Assembly (NCBI GenBank): GCA_973895155.1
Contig: OZ316897.1
Location: 682,001 to 746,000 of the forward strand
DNA: 64,000 bases
Reading direction: 5' to 3'
DNA from: Marsupella aquatica
Taxonomy: Eukaryota; Marchantiophyta
Part shown: in pieces, positions 9,741-21,822 of the stretch
Position numbering within the stretch: the stretch's first letter is position 1
How the letters are laid out: each line of letters opens with the position of its first letter
Notes under the pieces: generated by a model
What the model saw: the letters and a program-made list of their open reading frames with translations, nothing else
Database searches by the model: none
What the model was told of the DNA's origin: nothing
Translations under genes and position numbers: made by a program

Positions 9741-12068
9741 CTTTAACTGAATCTCGGTTCTCAATCAATGAGTGCTCGAGACAAAAAGAACTGGTGGCGC
9801 TAGGTGGCTGAAGGACACGTTGTTGACAATAAATGAAGAAAAGAAACGATTGATGAGTGGGAGGCGTCACAGGTTCCAGAGGATTAAAAATCTCATGTGA
9901 GAATCGAAGTGCACAAGGGAGGAACAAACAAAGAGCGATGGGTGCTGAATAAGGATCATGGCAAAACAAAAGTAATACTGGAGATTTTTGGATTTGATTA
10001 ATGGAACATATAGCTCTATTGAAACAAGGCTGCGAGACGGAAAGTAGTTGACAGGATTGAAAAGTGAGAACCCACTCCCGTTCTTTCAACAACACAAATT
10101 GAAGTTCTTAAACTGCCAATAGCATGTGGCAGGCTGGCGACCCATGGCAAAAAGGCAGAGCAGCAATCCACCGTAGCGATAGACAAGACCAGCGCGTGAC
10201 GACGACAACAAAAGATGGTCAATCCAAAAAGCTACTAACTCTCACCTTTGTGCAACAACTCCTGCCTTGTACAGAGCTTGCATTGGCCCACTCTAAGCTC
10301 CTAGGTTTCAGCTCAATGAAGGCCTTTGTCCAATGTAGCTAGTAACAGCAACTGGAAGTCTCGCTCCGAGATGGCACGGCTTCCACTCCAAGCTCCCTAA
10401 AAGATTGATGCCTCAACTCCAAGTCGTCAGCTCCCAAACGCAACGCCCTAAGCCTACACACCGTGGTTGATTAGCTCACCAAGAGCTTGCGGAAACAATG
10501 ACCTCCCCTCTGAAACTGATCAAAAGACCTGAATACAAATAGTGAAAGCAGGAGGACAGAACAGGGAGAAGCCTTTCACAGTTTGGGACGGCAAGGCTAG
10601 GAGTGTCTACACTTTAGGCAACAGGAAGGTCCGACCTTTGCTTCAAAAAGCGCAACCAAAAACCAAAATCCGGGTCCAATAACAGTCATCAGTAGGATGA
10701 AGTTCAACCCCTAAAGTGGCAACATTGCCATACTTTGCTTCCTCACCCGACAGCGCTAGGCATTCCACCTCCATTGAACCTCTTCAATGAGCCTCACAAC
10801 AGCTTCAAGGTTGTAGATTTTACCTCTTCTCCTGAGCAACAACGTCTGCATCAGCTTAACAGAGCTATGGCATTTCACCTCCCGCCTCCAAAGATGAGCG
10901 CAACACAACCTCCAACTCCCAATGGCAGCTCAGTAGGTTGATCAGTGAGTATTAACTGAATGTAGTAGTTCAGTTTAGCTCAGTCAATGCAGCTCGATCA
11001 GTCAACCTCAAAAGCCACACTAGAAGCTCACCGCAAGTCACTCAAAGGCCAGACTAGAAACTCCAATGTCTCAGGCCTGGATCCCGTTCTTTCAACAACA
11101 CAAACCTCTTGCTTCCCACTGTCTGACTTAAGAAATTGAAAGGGCATGGCGACAGAAGCAGTCATTTACATTGAAAACTTACCTTGAACTGACAGGACGC
11201 TCTAGGATGGGCCACGCTCCCGGGACTATCCCACACTCTTAGGCAAAATCCTTTGTGCAATGCTCAAACCAAAATCCACCTGCTGTCTCCGCCTGAACTG
11301 GAAGCCGTCAGGCCCTCGCTCGCAATGCCCTAAAGTTGTCAAGCAACGGCCGGGGCAATGGGAGCACAAACATAAGGACGCCGAAGAGGTCCCCCACCTC
11401 ACTCACATCGCCCAACGACCAACAAAAGCAAGAGGACAGGACAGGGAGAACCCTTTTGTAGCTTGTAACTAAACTGGCTGCCAAAACCAAGGAGTCCTTG
11501 CGACATCAATCACGCAATGCAAACAAAGGGCCCGGTTGGCGTTGCAGCTACAATGATCCACCTCTGCCTACACAGTCGACCTTCAAGATCACACCCTAAA
11601 CTTTGTGAGACCTCCACAAATACCAAGCGCCCTTGAACAATCGACCAATGACCTTCAACCCTGCCACTATCGCAATGAGCTCTCCGTTGTTGACTCCCTC
11701 AATGTTCACCCTAAACCTTCAACACTCCCGCATTTGGTGAGAAAAAAGATCGCGATTGTCTCCCTTGTGAGTCAAGGATTTTTGCTGTTTACAATGAACC
11801 CGAGGGTTTGCTTCACAAAAACCCGCGCTTTGCTTCACAAAAACCCACGCTTTGCTAGGAAGGTCTTGTGCACACTAACTAAATCCCGAACGGACACTTA
11901 GTGGCAGACGCACGCTGACTAAACCCTGAAATAGTTGGGATTATTTTTGTTATGTTGTAACACCTAACTTGTGGCATGCATATCATGATGATTCAGACTA
12001 CTCTAATGTTGCACCGGAGTCACTTAATGCAGGCTTTCAGTTGCATGAACTGTTGGAATCCTTCGCAC
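9741..12068. other. Long stretch without a recognisable gene
   Basis: No reading frame here has recognisable protein character. A 21-base string, CCGTTCTTTCAACAACACAAA, occurs near 10079 and again near 11092, so part of the stretch is an old dispersed or duplicated repeat. The part near 9741-10100 may hold the leader exon and promoter of the ParB-methyltransferase gene. Confidence 0.4.
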
Positions 12069-12198
12069 AATATGGTGGTTGGCGGGAAGGAATACATTCA
12101 ACCTTGGTTATTTGATACCTTGAAAGGTACCTCAATATGGTGGTTGGCGGGAAGGAATACATTCAACCTTGGTTATTTGATACCTTTAAAGGTACCTC
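12069..12198 (+). repeat. 65-bp tandem duplication
   Basis: Two nearly identical 65-bp units starting AATATGGTGGTTGGCGGGAA, at about 12069 and 12134, differing at one base near their ends. A CTAG microsatellite with a CATATATATG stretch follows at about 12276-12306. From 12199 to 12640 I see no gene. Confidence 0.9.
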
Positions 12199-12640
12199 GA
12201 TGGAACGATGTGTGGAGGGGGAAAACATGCCCAATTATAGGGCATGGAAATAAGCCTAAATAACTTGCATGCATGCCCTAGCTAGCTAGCTAGCTTGCAT
12301 ATATATGTGATGCTGAAATTGGTGAAAACCACACCTGTCGGCACGTCTAATAGCTCTAATGTAGAGTCACTTGTATAACTATAACCTAATTGCCTTAAGT
12401 GTGTTATATTTGCAACTTCCCAAATAGTTGTAAACATGACTACCCAAAACTTGCCCAAAACTCAGTCAACAAGGTGTGACTAATATGACACCAACAACCT
12501 TGGAGTCGCTTATTGAAGAAGGTCTCATACAAGTCATGTAGGGGAGGGTCTCAGAATGGGTGGGTTTCTTCTAGTGTCATGTGTAGGGTAGTCTGTATGA
12601 AGTTAAGCCGCTCTATACAAACTAAGTTGGTACATGATCC

Positions 12641-13696
12641 CTACTTATACCCGTTGTCCGTCTTTCCCTCGGGTTTGAAGTGCCGGGGTGTATACTCCTT
12701 ATCCCAAATTCGGAGTTCAACCAACACAGGCAAGGTTGGCAGACAAAATATATGTGCCAACTGATACTCCGTAAGTGATAGGGTCTGTCCTGAAACCTTG
12801 GTGGCTGCCGCATCAATGTCAAAGTTGGAGATGAACTCATAAACCTCCTTTGGCCCGGCTACACTAGGCCTCCATAGCAAGTGAGCAAACTTCTCCAACT
12901 GATGCTCCTTAAGGTAGCCCGCCTGGTCTGGTTTCTTGATGGCGGTCCAGACTATTTTGGGGATGCGGATTACCTGCAATAGGTCCGACTGTCGATGGTT
13001 GGAGGGCCATCGGGACTGGTTGGTCGGCGGGTTGGCTGGGGTGGGAACGGGGGCGACATTAGTCCGCGCGGTTGGTTTTGGACCCTGCGTATTCCTTGCC
13101 CGCTTACGGGAGTGTTGCTCCAATTGCGGACTAACTCGTCCGTCAAAACCTGAAGAGCACTCGGTGTTGTTCACCGGACGGACCTAGGTTTGGTTTGGCG
13201 GTACGCCGGTAGTCGTAGGCCAAGTGGTCGGGGGTGCCGTCGGAGTAGCCATATCCCAATCGAAGGTGTTGGAGCTTTCCTCGAGAAACGTGAGATTACG
13301 CACCACTTCCTGTTGTCTACTGATGTCTTCTTCACGCTTCTTGGCTACAATCTGCTGGTCGATGTAACCCGAAATCTTGTTGAACTCCGCTTGAGTGAGC
13401 TTTTGGCTGCCCTTCAGCCTAAAGAACTTTGTGGGGACTTCAAGAATTGCCTTTGCTACCGATCTAAGTCCCTCCTCGCTGAGATATAGCTCGGTGATGT
13501 AGTCCCGCAGCTCGTTGTAGCTCAAATCCCTGGTGATGGCTATCTTCTCACAGTTAACCTGTGCTACCTTGGCCACCAACTTCGCGTATCTTTGTTCGTA
13601 GGCGGCTTTCTTGGGGCAAGAGTACCAATAAGTCTCGAAGAACTTAGCACCTACCTCGCCAAACAAGGTCCAAAATTCCAAGGCTGTAAGGGTCAT
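12641..13696 (-). pseudogene. Fragment of a retroelement third ORF (ORF3-like)
   Basis: Two open stretches (13696-13187 and 13183-12641) are in one frame, separated by TAG at 13186-13184. The first is helical and charged and ends in a Pro/Thr-rich linker. The second contains EVYEFISNFD and YQLAHIFCLPTLP, the same layout as EFIQNFD…IFGLPEG in the ORF at 22548 and EFVGSW…VFGLP in the ORF at 17380. YLSEEGLRSVAKAILEVP also resembles FFVDEKYVGFWEALLRLP near 21950. I therefore read it as a diverged copy of the third ORF of Tat-like elements. No pol or LTR is visible beside it. The downstream coiled coil is missing or lost by frameshift. Confidence 0.55.
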
Positions 13697-14339
13697 ACTA
13701 ACCTTGCAATCTGGTTTGTCAAGTCTGCATCCCCGCCCGACAGTTTTGCTTGCTGGTGGAGGCCTTCCTCACCCTGACTAAATCTTGCCACAATCCGCTC
13801 TTAACCTTCGATAATTTCCCATAAAAGTTAGCTCGATCTGAGCAAAATGCGAGAGTGGGTGGCAGCGTCCGTGAATTCCAAAAACTATGAATGAGAAAAT
13901 GGGTTGCGGCGCCATCGACTCAGCTCTTATGGAGGTGCCAGGGTGAGCTCAAGCGTGAGAAGGCGAGGCCATTTTAGTCATCAATACTGGCTCGAAGTTG
14001 GGTGTCTTGGTCCAAGCGTGATCTCCTAACGGATTTTTACTCCGCCGCCGCCACCGTACCTCAGCCGATTGTTATAACTTCCTTTCCTTAATTCATAATC
14101 ATTCAGTCAACTAACCTACTCCTAATCTATTCATAATGGCAAAGTCGGCTATTCGTACTACTCTACGCTACGGCTACGGTCCTAATGACCGTATAAGTCC
14201 TAATCTAGGATTGGCGTCCTATTTAGTGACACGTTACCCGTGCCACATCCTCTCTTTTTCTTCTTCTTCATACTTGTGGCGTCCACTGGAACCACTGCCT
14301 TTCCACTCTCCCCAGGGTTCCTGGATCTGGTGTATTTTC
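13697..14339. other. No gene seen
   Basis: Only short frames without protein character. Nothing repeated or structured stands out. Confidence 0.4.
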
Positions 14340-15218
14340 CACACCAGTGTTAGCTTTAGAGGCCGCCTGAGGAGTAGCATCATCTTTTACATCAATGGTG
14401 GCATCCAACTTCCTTCCCCTTGAAAGACATAGATACATTACTAAACGGAACTGGTTCTAGTAATAGCGCTTGGCGCTAGTATCAATAGGGGAAAAACATC
14501 TCATATGAACAAGAGCACAAATCCCTAACTGAATCCTATGGGGCATACTTACATTTTTTAAGAGAGCAAGTTGATTCACTAGGAGCTGCAGATTCATTCT
14601 TGGCCTTCACTCTTGGCTTTCGGCTCCGATCAACATCCACAACAATTGTCTTGCATTTCTTCTGTAGCTCCATTGTCGACACGTCCACTTCAATTGCAAG
14701 ACCCTGCTTCATCTCCGAGACATACCTTGCTGGGATTTATGACTCTTGCAACTTCATGAAAGCGTCTTTCTCCACCTCGTCGAAAGGCAGATCCCATTTG
14801 TTAGTGTCTAAATACCATGGGCAGTGGAGTCTCTCCCACTCTGACAAGACGCGGGGTGGAAACTTTCCCTCAGCTGGGTACATTGAATACAGATCAACAA
14901 GATGGTCATCATCTTTTATCATCACCCACTTTTTAAATGCACCAGGGTAAGCCCACAAAACCTCTGGAGATCGCAACTCCATCCACATGTAGAAATAGTA
15001 AAGGTATTGTTTGGCTCGTTTCCGGTTCCGCTCAGTGTAGTCCTCCTTGTCTACATACTTTGACAGCCACATTATGTTGAAAAATTTAGCCTTGACAAGG
15101 TCTCCAAATGATTTGAATTCTTCAATAATGGACTTCATGAGAAAATCCAGCAACTCACAACCAGACTTCACGAGATGATCATTTGGCATGCGGTCTAAAA
15201 CCTGCTCCAGAGAGGTCA
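14340..15218 (-). pseudogene. Broken spliced gene of unknown function, cut by a retroelement
   Basis: A 160-codon frame from about 15218 to 14738 is rich in aromatic and charged residues (KYVDKEDYTERNRKRAKQY, then DLYSMYPAEGKFPPRVLSEW). It meets an in-frame TAA at 14737-14735 and continues in frame (IPARYVSEMKQG…) to a donor AAAAAT|GTAAGT near 14553. A further exon with a Lys-rich stretch (KKKKKRGCG) lies at about 14250-14425, with a frame change. I do not recognise the family. Its 5' part is missing, replaced at about 15218 by the truncated Ty3/gypsy element on the opposite strand. Confidence 0.5.
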
Positions 15219-16380
15219 GGATCAATTATTCCACGAAGGAGCGAGAGTTATTCCACGTAGGAGAGGGAACGCCTACGTGGTACGGCTCAATAATCACCTT
15301 CCTCTTAACAGGCCGCATCCCTGACGACATCAATCAGGAGGCCGCTGCTGTGTTTCTATGGAAGGCCGGACCATATGTCATGATACAGGGGCACTTACAC
15401 AAGGAAGGAGTTAACGGGAAACTACGATGCTGCTTAGGGTATGAGGAGACGCTCATCGTTATGCGGGCATTGCATGAAGAAGAAGCTAGAGGCCATTTTG
15501 CGGCTATCACGACAGCCCAAAAGATCTTGGATTTGGGATATTGGTGGCCTACGTTGCATCAGGATGTACAAAGCTTTATCAAGGGATGCGATTTGTGCCA
15601 ACGGGCTGGCGCCCCAAGAGGAACCCACAATCACCCCCTCACTTCCGTACTTCCACTTGCACCATTCGAAAAATGGGGCATTGATTACATTGGGCCGTTC
15701 ACTCTAGTTACACGAAGATGCAGATGCAGGTACATCTTGCTAGCCATCAACTACTCCACCAAATGGGTCAAAGCCCGGGCTACGGTGAAAGACGATGCTG
15801 CAACAAGCGCCAGGTTCTTATATGAACAGATTTTCACTCGCTTTGGGCCACCTCTGGAGCTAGTCAGCAATCGGGGAACGCATTTCATCAATGACACCAT
15901 CGTGCGCCTCACGGAATGATACCTGGTCAAGCACCACAAGACCACCCTGTACCACCCAAAGGCAAATGGTCTGACAGAAAGCACAAATGGTATTATTGGG
16001 AAAATTCTCAACAAAACCGTAGCCGCGCATAAAACCGATTGGGATTTGACAAATTATACGCTGTTGTGTACTCCTACAATTTGGCGTACAAGACTACCAC
16101 GAGTCACTGTCCGTACTTCCTCATGTTTGGGCAACATTCGTTGGTCCCAGTTGAGTTTGAGATCCACACACCATGAGTCAGCATTCGGGATCGCTTATCC
16201 AAAGCCGATAGTTCCTCGAATAGGGCTTACCAAATTGAAGCCCTAGAAGAAGCTTGCCTACTAGCAGCCAGGCATGCGGGTAAGCAGCAGGTAGCTTCCA
16301 AGAAGCAGCACGACAAGGGACTATGGAAGGTAGACGTCGTGACGGGCGACCTGGTCCTTCTGTATGACAGTAGGTACATG
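15219..16380 (+). pseudogene. Ty3/gypsy integrase (N-terminal and core), broken
   Basis: Carries an H2C2 zinc-binding region ending KGCDLCQRAG, then the catalytic core: first Asp in KWGIDYIGPF, second position LVSNRGTHF, Glu in NGLTESTNG. The second catalytic Asp is Asn here (the 56 kb copy has SDRGTHF), so the enzyme would be dead even if expressed. TGA at 15917 interrupts the frame, and a frameshift follows near 16050. After DLVLLYDSRYMQF the gene is cut by the nested insertion and resumes at 21054 with PGKLHTRWLGPF. Confidence 0.85.
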
Positions 16381-16385
16381 CAATT
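16381..16385 (+). repeat. Left 5-bp target duplication CAATT
   Basis: CAATT lies directly before the TG that starts the nested unit and recurs at 21053-21057 directly after its terminal CA. Removing the unit and one CAATT restores the integrase frame (…DSRYMQF-PGKLHTRWLG…). Confidence 0.8.
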
Positions 16386-16500
16386 TGTGATGCCTAGACA
16401 GGAATCACTTGGCCAGTTAAGTGGGTAAAGCAGGAAGGCACCCTAGAAACGCCTTAGTATAGGGACAAAACAAGGAAAATATAAACAATTAGGGGCAACC

Positions 16501-19500
16501 ATGGAACCCGGGCCGAGGCCGGAGGTAAGGACGCTGGGGGTGAAAACTCGATTAGGGTTAGGGCGCGTTAAGCGTCGGCGGCTAGGAAGGATCAACGGGA
16601 GGAAGGACAGGAAGAGGAGAGGGGTAAGGAGCGCTTGCAGGAGATGGTGGCTCATTTGCGAGCACGAACTAGGCAGACAACTATGGGAGGCCAACTACTG
16701 TCAGCTGCTTAGGGAAGCACTCGGGGAGAGAGTAGATACCGATGATCGACCTAAGGAGGGTATGAGCAACATCAATCAAGTGGCACATTTCTGGGGATGC
16801 TTGTTCGAATGGGCAACTGAGTATATCAAGACTTACGAGGACAAGGAATCAGAAAGGGCAGCTCGAGAACGGCAGGAGCTCGCTCGATTGTGGGAGCTGT
16901 AGAAGACGGCTTTCTTAGGAGGCGAACTCATCAAGGACGAGTTCTTGTGGACTCCTACTTCCAATCAACTCGACGATCTTCTGTTTTGCAAAGACAGCGT
17001 CATCGGCATCCGAGAGGCCATCAAGAACTGCAACGACATACACTGGGAATTAAAGGGTAGCACGGAAAGGTGGACCCAGGCAACGGTGCTAGGAGAAACC
17101 TCCACGGTAGCAGAGATGAAGAGGAAGGGAGCCGTCAACGATGAAGCCACCCCGGCAAAAAGAACGAGGTCGGCGACACCAAAGAAGCCAGCCGAGCAGC
17201 AGAGTAGGAGGCAGGGAGAAGCCGAAGAGGAGGAGGTCGATCCCATCAAGGCCATTCCAACCAAGGATGACACCTGGAAAGGCTGGGCGGCAACCCTACC
17301 GGTGGAGGTGCAACTACATTTTGCACGGGAGGAGGATGCATGCTTTACGGCCATGTAGACCAAGAAGTACCAAGGCTTCATGGCCGGATCCGGCTTAGAG
17401 GCCTTTGTAAGATTACCATGGCTGAAGCCGGAAGTACCGGAGTCAGACCTATTAGAATTCGTGGGGTCATGGGAACCCGAGACCAATTGCACGAGGATAT
17501 ATGGGAAGGATTTCTATCTTACTCCCAGGGTGATTGCCGAAGTGTTTGGTTTGCCGATAGGCAATAAGACCAAAGTTGATACCAGGAAGACCTTGCCTGA
17601 CAAGGAGTTCCGGTCGTTCCCCGGGCCATCAACGAAGAATGGCTTCTTCCGGAACACCTGCACCAACCCGCACATAGGAGAGATGATCGACTTCTTGCGG
17701 GTGACCATGCATTGTAACTTGCCGAGGGCAGAGATCGGCAAGGCATAGGTCTATCTGGCAGAGAGGCCAGACCCAAGCCGGGACTACAACGGGTACCTCC
17801 TCAACCAATTGAAGAAGATCTTAAAGGAGGAGCAGCAAGTAATTGGCATGGGGAGCGTGTCGCGGCTTGGCTATCACATGCCGCTGTTGTGCCGGTATGC
17901 CAAAGGTCAGACTTTTGCCCTAGTACTTCCCCTGCAGGTAAGGGCACCCGAGGAAGCTCCAAAACCGAGGCCGTTAGCAGAGAAGCCTCAACCACCTGTT
18001 AGCCCTACGATCGAGCAGGTGTTTAGGCCAAGGACGGAGGACTTGCCGATGCAGCAACCAGGCATGCAGAGTCTGCTGAAACTACTGGAGAAAGAAAAGA
18101 GATCGGCATCGGCAACGACAACGGCAACGGCAACAATGCAGGACACTACTCCAGAGGTAGGCCTACACCGGCTCACAAGGGGAAACCCCTTTGCTGGAGA
18201 CAAGGAGAGAATCAGGCCGGAATCCAAGCCAGGTGTTCGAATGTATGTAGGAGTCTCAAGCTCTGAATCTGAGGCAGAATTGCCTGAAGCTCCTATCGAC
18301 GAAGAGGAGAGGGAGAAGCCGGACGTCCAAGAAGTAGAGGAGCCAGTGGAGGACTTCAGCCATGATAACTCCAGCTATGGGTCGGACCATCACGTTCCAG
18401 GAGTAAGGACCTGTGGCCGGTTTGTCCCCACACTTCCAAGGGTAGTACGAGGGGACCCCAACCAGCAGAGTAGCCCTGAGTCTCCCCCACCAGATGTTGC
18501 TCCCCCGAGCTTTGACGGCATAAAACAGATGGTGCAGGAATTTCAGGAGCGAATCAGGCAGGAAGAGGAGGCAGCCCTGGCTAGGGAAAAGGATTTACCA
18601 GGAGGAGATTGGCCGGAGGACATCAGGCGGCTAGCCGAAAAAGGAAGCAAGCCTCTAGCCACGATTGAAGAGATCCGCAAGACAGCTTGGGAGCAGAGGC
18701 CGCGATGGGCGATGCCGATCACTTCTACTTACTCCACCTACGCTAAGAATAGAGCCATGGAGTATGGTGAGATGTGTGGGGAACTTGCGCTCGGCATCTT
18801 TGGAGAGGAGTTGGAGGTAGGACCCTTTTTCCATAGGGAGCAGTTGGAGAAGCAACAATTAGAAGAAGCGGTGGCTTTAGAGAGAAGCAAGAAGGACGAG
18901 GTCATTCTGCGGCTTAGGAGGATGGAAGCCGAGATTGAAGATCTAAGGGCGGCCAAGAAAGCCCAAGATGAACTGTGGATTAAACGGCATGAGCTGAACA
19001 TCATGCAGGGGCAGTTGGACACCGCGCAGGCTGATAATCATAATATCAAGGATAAACTGACTCAGACGCAGGGAGAGTTGGCCGATACGATCAAAGAGAG
19101 GGAGAAGTGGAAGCGAGAGCTGAGGAATACAGAGGAGGCCCACATAACAGCCAACAGCCAGGCCATGGCGGAGACCCAAAGAAAGGAATGGGCATTGAAG
19201 GGGGAGCTCGAGAAAATCCGCGGAGCCCTTGAGCAGAAGGAGGCCGAGTTAGGAAAATCCTATCAAGGGATTATGGCGCTGCAGCAGGAGCTTGCATCCC
19301 TGACGGCCAGCTTCAAGGCCGACCTAAGGGAGAAGGACGAGATGCTCGATCAGACTTACGCCAAGATGAATCAGATGGAGTCTGTCATCATTGTAGAGCT
19401 CGACAAGGAGCTAAGAGCAACCCGGGAGGAGAGGGCTACCTTGAAAAAAGAACGGGAGGAAGCCCAGAAGGAACTAGAGGAGGCGCACAAGGACCTGGAT

Positions 19501-20136
19501 GAGACCCAGGAGGAGTTGGAGGAAATCACGAGGAAGATGGAGAACCTCCAGCGGCGGGCCGACAACCAAACGGAGCGGCTGAAGAAACAAGCCGCAGTAT
19601 TTAAGTGCTTGTCTTCATCAGGCCCAACTCCAATTGGGGCAACCAAGTTACCAAGAGTGGTATTGGCCGAAGAAAAAGCCGCGCCACCTGCACCAGTGCC
19701 GGAAGTAAGTGGGAAGGGGAAGGGACCAGCTGCCAAACCAGAAAAGAAGAAGAAGCGGAAACCTTCAGGGTCAAGGAGTAATCCGACTCCACAGGCCGTG
19801 GTGACCAAGGAGGTAGACCCAGCACCAACCTCCGGCATGAATACGGCAATAGATTCCACTATCATCAAGGGTGGGGATGGTGCGGCCCAAGCCGAACTAC
19901 TCAGTAATGAGGCCGGTATCCCAGATCCGCCTCTTGAGCAGGCCGGGGAGACCGTAGCCAAGGCTGAGGCCGTAACCGATTCCCGAGCCGATGCCGACGC
20001 TGATGGTGGACCCAGTCAGGCCGATGGAGAGTTGACTCAGTCAAGGGCAGGTAATCTGTCAGAGAACGAACCTACGACAGTGGCTGAGGAGGAAGCGTTG
20101 GGGGCGTCCATTGAGAATCCACCACCGGTGTCGTGA
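16501..20136 (+). pseudogene. Third ORF (ORF3) of Tat-like element, copy 1
   Basis: One frame of 1211 codons from ATG 16501, with TAG at 16900, 17356 and 17746; at each site copy 2 (52220-55908) has CAG. Layout: basic N-terminus; a helical region with HFWGCLFEWATEYI; a globular region (codons about 293-420) with EFVGSWEPETN, a conserved VFGLP and GFFRNTCTNPHIGEMIDFLR; a Pro/Glu-rich linker; a long coiled coil (codons about 680-1035); a Lys-rich stretch (KPEKKKKRKPSG) and an acidic tail. I see no signal peptide, membrane span, zinc knuckle or enzyme motif, so it is unlike a typical envelope protein. The position after pol and the coiled coil suggest a structural or Gag-like helper role; that is inference. 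Confidence 0.7.
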
Positions 20137-21052
20137 CGGTGCAAGGGCGCCGTTCCTTTTAGGAAGGGCGGACATGGAGGGAGGAGGCGTGAGTGGGCAG
20201 GGCGGGCGCTGATCTCCAAGTTTAGGATTAGGATCAGGACCAGGAGCGGCCCTGACACTTAGCTTAGTGGGATTGCGGTTCCACTGGTAGGAGCAACACT
20301 TGTGCTCCTGCCTTGCTGTACATAGGTAGATCCGGGCAAGTAGATTACTGTTAGGTAGATTAGGCTTACGCTGCAAAGAATTAGGCGGATCCACTACCAG
20401 GATAAGTACCTGGGCAGCGAGGAGCTCAGGGCCTCTTCTTTAGCAAGTTTTTAGTTTGCACCAGCCGGGCTGGGATCAAGTAGTAAGAGAAGCTCTCGGT
20501 TAGTCATACAGTGACCCTTGTGTATATTCATGTTTCCTCATGCCTAAGAACTGAATAGAGTTGGCCTCACGGCTTAGTTCGCAGAGCTTGTGTATGAGAT
20601 GTACTGTTTGTATGGCAAGTGCATGGTATGACTCAGTCAGAAGGAGTCATTTTGCTATTTGTGTGTCGCATTAACTTGTGTGAAGAGTGCCCACATCAAC
20701 TAACAGAAGGAAGGAAAGTAAGCAAGGAGTGAGAGTTGGATGTGTCGAGCTGAGAGAGGTCTTAGCGGCTTAACCAAGCCTATTGGGGATCATTCCGGCG
20801 ACGGAATCCAAACATACCTAACAAGACCAAAGGGAAGACAAGGGAAGGCCTAGATTAGGCCGGCTACGTATCTCATGACCCGATGAAGGATCTTTCCAGT
20901 ACATGTGTGTAAAATGTTAATAGTAGTAGTAGAAGGTTAGCAGCGTCCCATGCCGCTAAGCCGCGGAAACGGCCTCGCCAAGCGCAAAACCTACGAGAAT
21001 CGGCTTGAGCTGGGGGGTTTCTTGGGTTTAGGGAGCCATGGGACGCACCACA
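20137..21052 (+). repeat. 3' non-coding terminal region of copy 1 (possible LTR)
   Basis: Aligns along its length with 51315-52219 (reverse strand). It contains purine-rich GGAGGGAGGAGGCG, a candidate polypurine tract, followed by TGAGTGG or TGACACTTAG as possible LTR starts. The string TTCCGGCGACGGAATCCAAACATACCTA near 20793 resembles TTCCGGCGGCGGAACACAAACC near 25026 in the older element, so this is a shared functional part of the LTR or 3' region. An inverted pair CGTCCCATG…CATGGGAC lies near the end. Confidence 0.5.
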
Positions 21053-21292
21053 CAATTTCCGGGGAAGCTTCATACTCGCTGGCTGGGCCCATTCCTGGTG
21101 AATCAAATCTACCCAAACGGATCTCTAGACCCCGCGACGTACACCGACGATTTACTTCCCACACGAGTTAGTTACGATTGTGTGAAAAAGTACCACCACC
21201 AGGACGATGATGCCGATAGTGATGTTTGCGAGGATGCTTCACAATTAAGCAGGGAGCTATGTGACACCTCCAGCATGGTGGTTAATGATTGA
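21053..21292 (+). pseudogene. Integrase C-terminal end of the interrupted element
   Basis: Resumes the integrase split at 16385. PGKLHTRWLGPF and CVKKYHHQDDD match the C-terminal domain of the 56 kb copy (PGKLYTRWLGPF, RLKKYY). It ends SQLSRELCDTSSMVVND and a stop at 21290-21292. The 56 kb copy diverges after …ELCD. Confidence 0.8.
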
Positions 21293-21822
21293 TTTGGCCT
21301 AGCCGTGCGTAGCACGCTTGTTAGGGGCACCGTAGGCCGTAGTTATTAGCATAATGACACTAAGTAGGTAGTACTTATGACTAGGGAATCATTAGTTAAT
21401 AAGGGACATTTACGTTCGGGATGGCGGCGGAGCACCATTTGTACTCCTAGGTTACGAGCATGTAAGGGGACACTTCGGGTCCGTATAACAAAATTCTTGA
21501 AGGCGGCCACTGACACAATCTGAACCGGACCCGCAAGTGGCCAGTATAGTGGGAGTGTGAAAAGCTCGGCCTATGGGAAGAGAGGAGGGGCCAGTCAGAC
21601 GATGAGCCCTCAAAGTATAAAAGGAGGGCCATTCTCTTGCATTACGCTCACACTCCATTCTGCGTGCCAACTTTGCCACTTCATTCCTCCTTAGTAGCCC
21701 ACCGTCACTCCTGGATGCCTGTCACGATATTGTCCAGTTTGGCCCTTCAATTTTGGCTGCAATTCCTATCCGTAGGAAGTCACTTAGCCAAGTCCTTAGC
21801 CGAAGTCAACCCGCACTGATAC
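21293..21822 (+). other. Spacer between pol and third ORF
   Basis: About 530 bp with no long frame. GTATAAAAGGAG near 21615 resembles a TATA box and could serve a separate transcript for the third ORF, but nothing else supports that. Confidence 0.3.

Larger units (their letters stand above)
16386..21052 (+). mobile_element. Nested 4.67-kb retroelement unit with only the third ORF
   Basis: Termini TGTGATGC…GCACCACA form a short imperfect inverted repeat with TG…CA ends, flanked by a 5-bp CAATT duplication. This is the signature of integrase-mediated insertion. The unit holds a 115-bp leader, one 3.6-kb ORF and about 0.9 kb of non-coding 3' DNA, but no pol. I could not find a long terminal repeat: the first 115 bp do not recur in the 3' region. 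The same sequence occurs at 51315-56030, but there it directly follows a pol gene. Confidence 0.7.

Noticed and set aside
10124-11901. Short frames in the 10-12 kb stretch
   Set aside because: All are under 100 codons, lack motifs and overlap without splice structure.
15188-15218. Start of the integrase frame at 15188
   Set aside because: The first residues read through sequence of the neighbouring broken gene. Similarity to the other pol copy begins only after about 15219.
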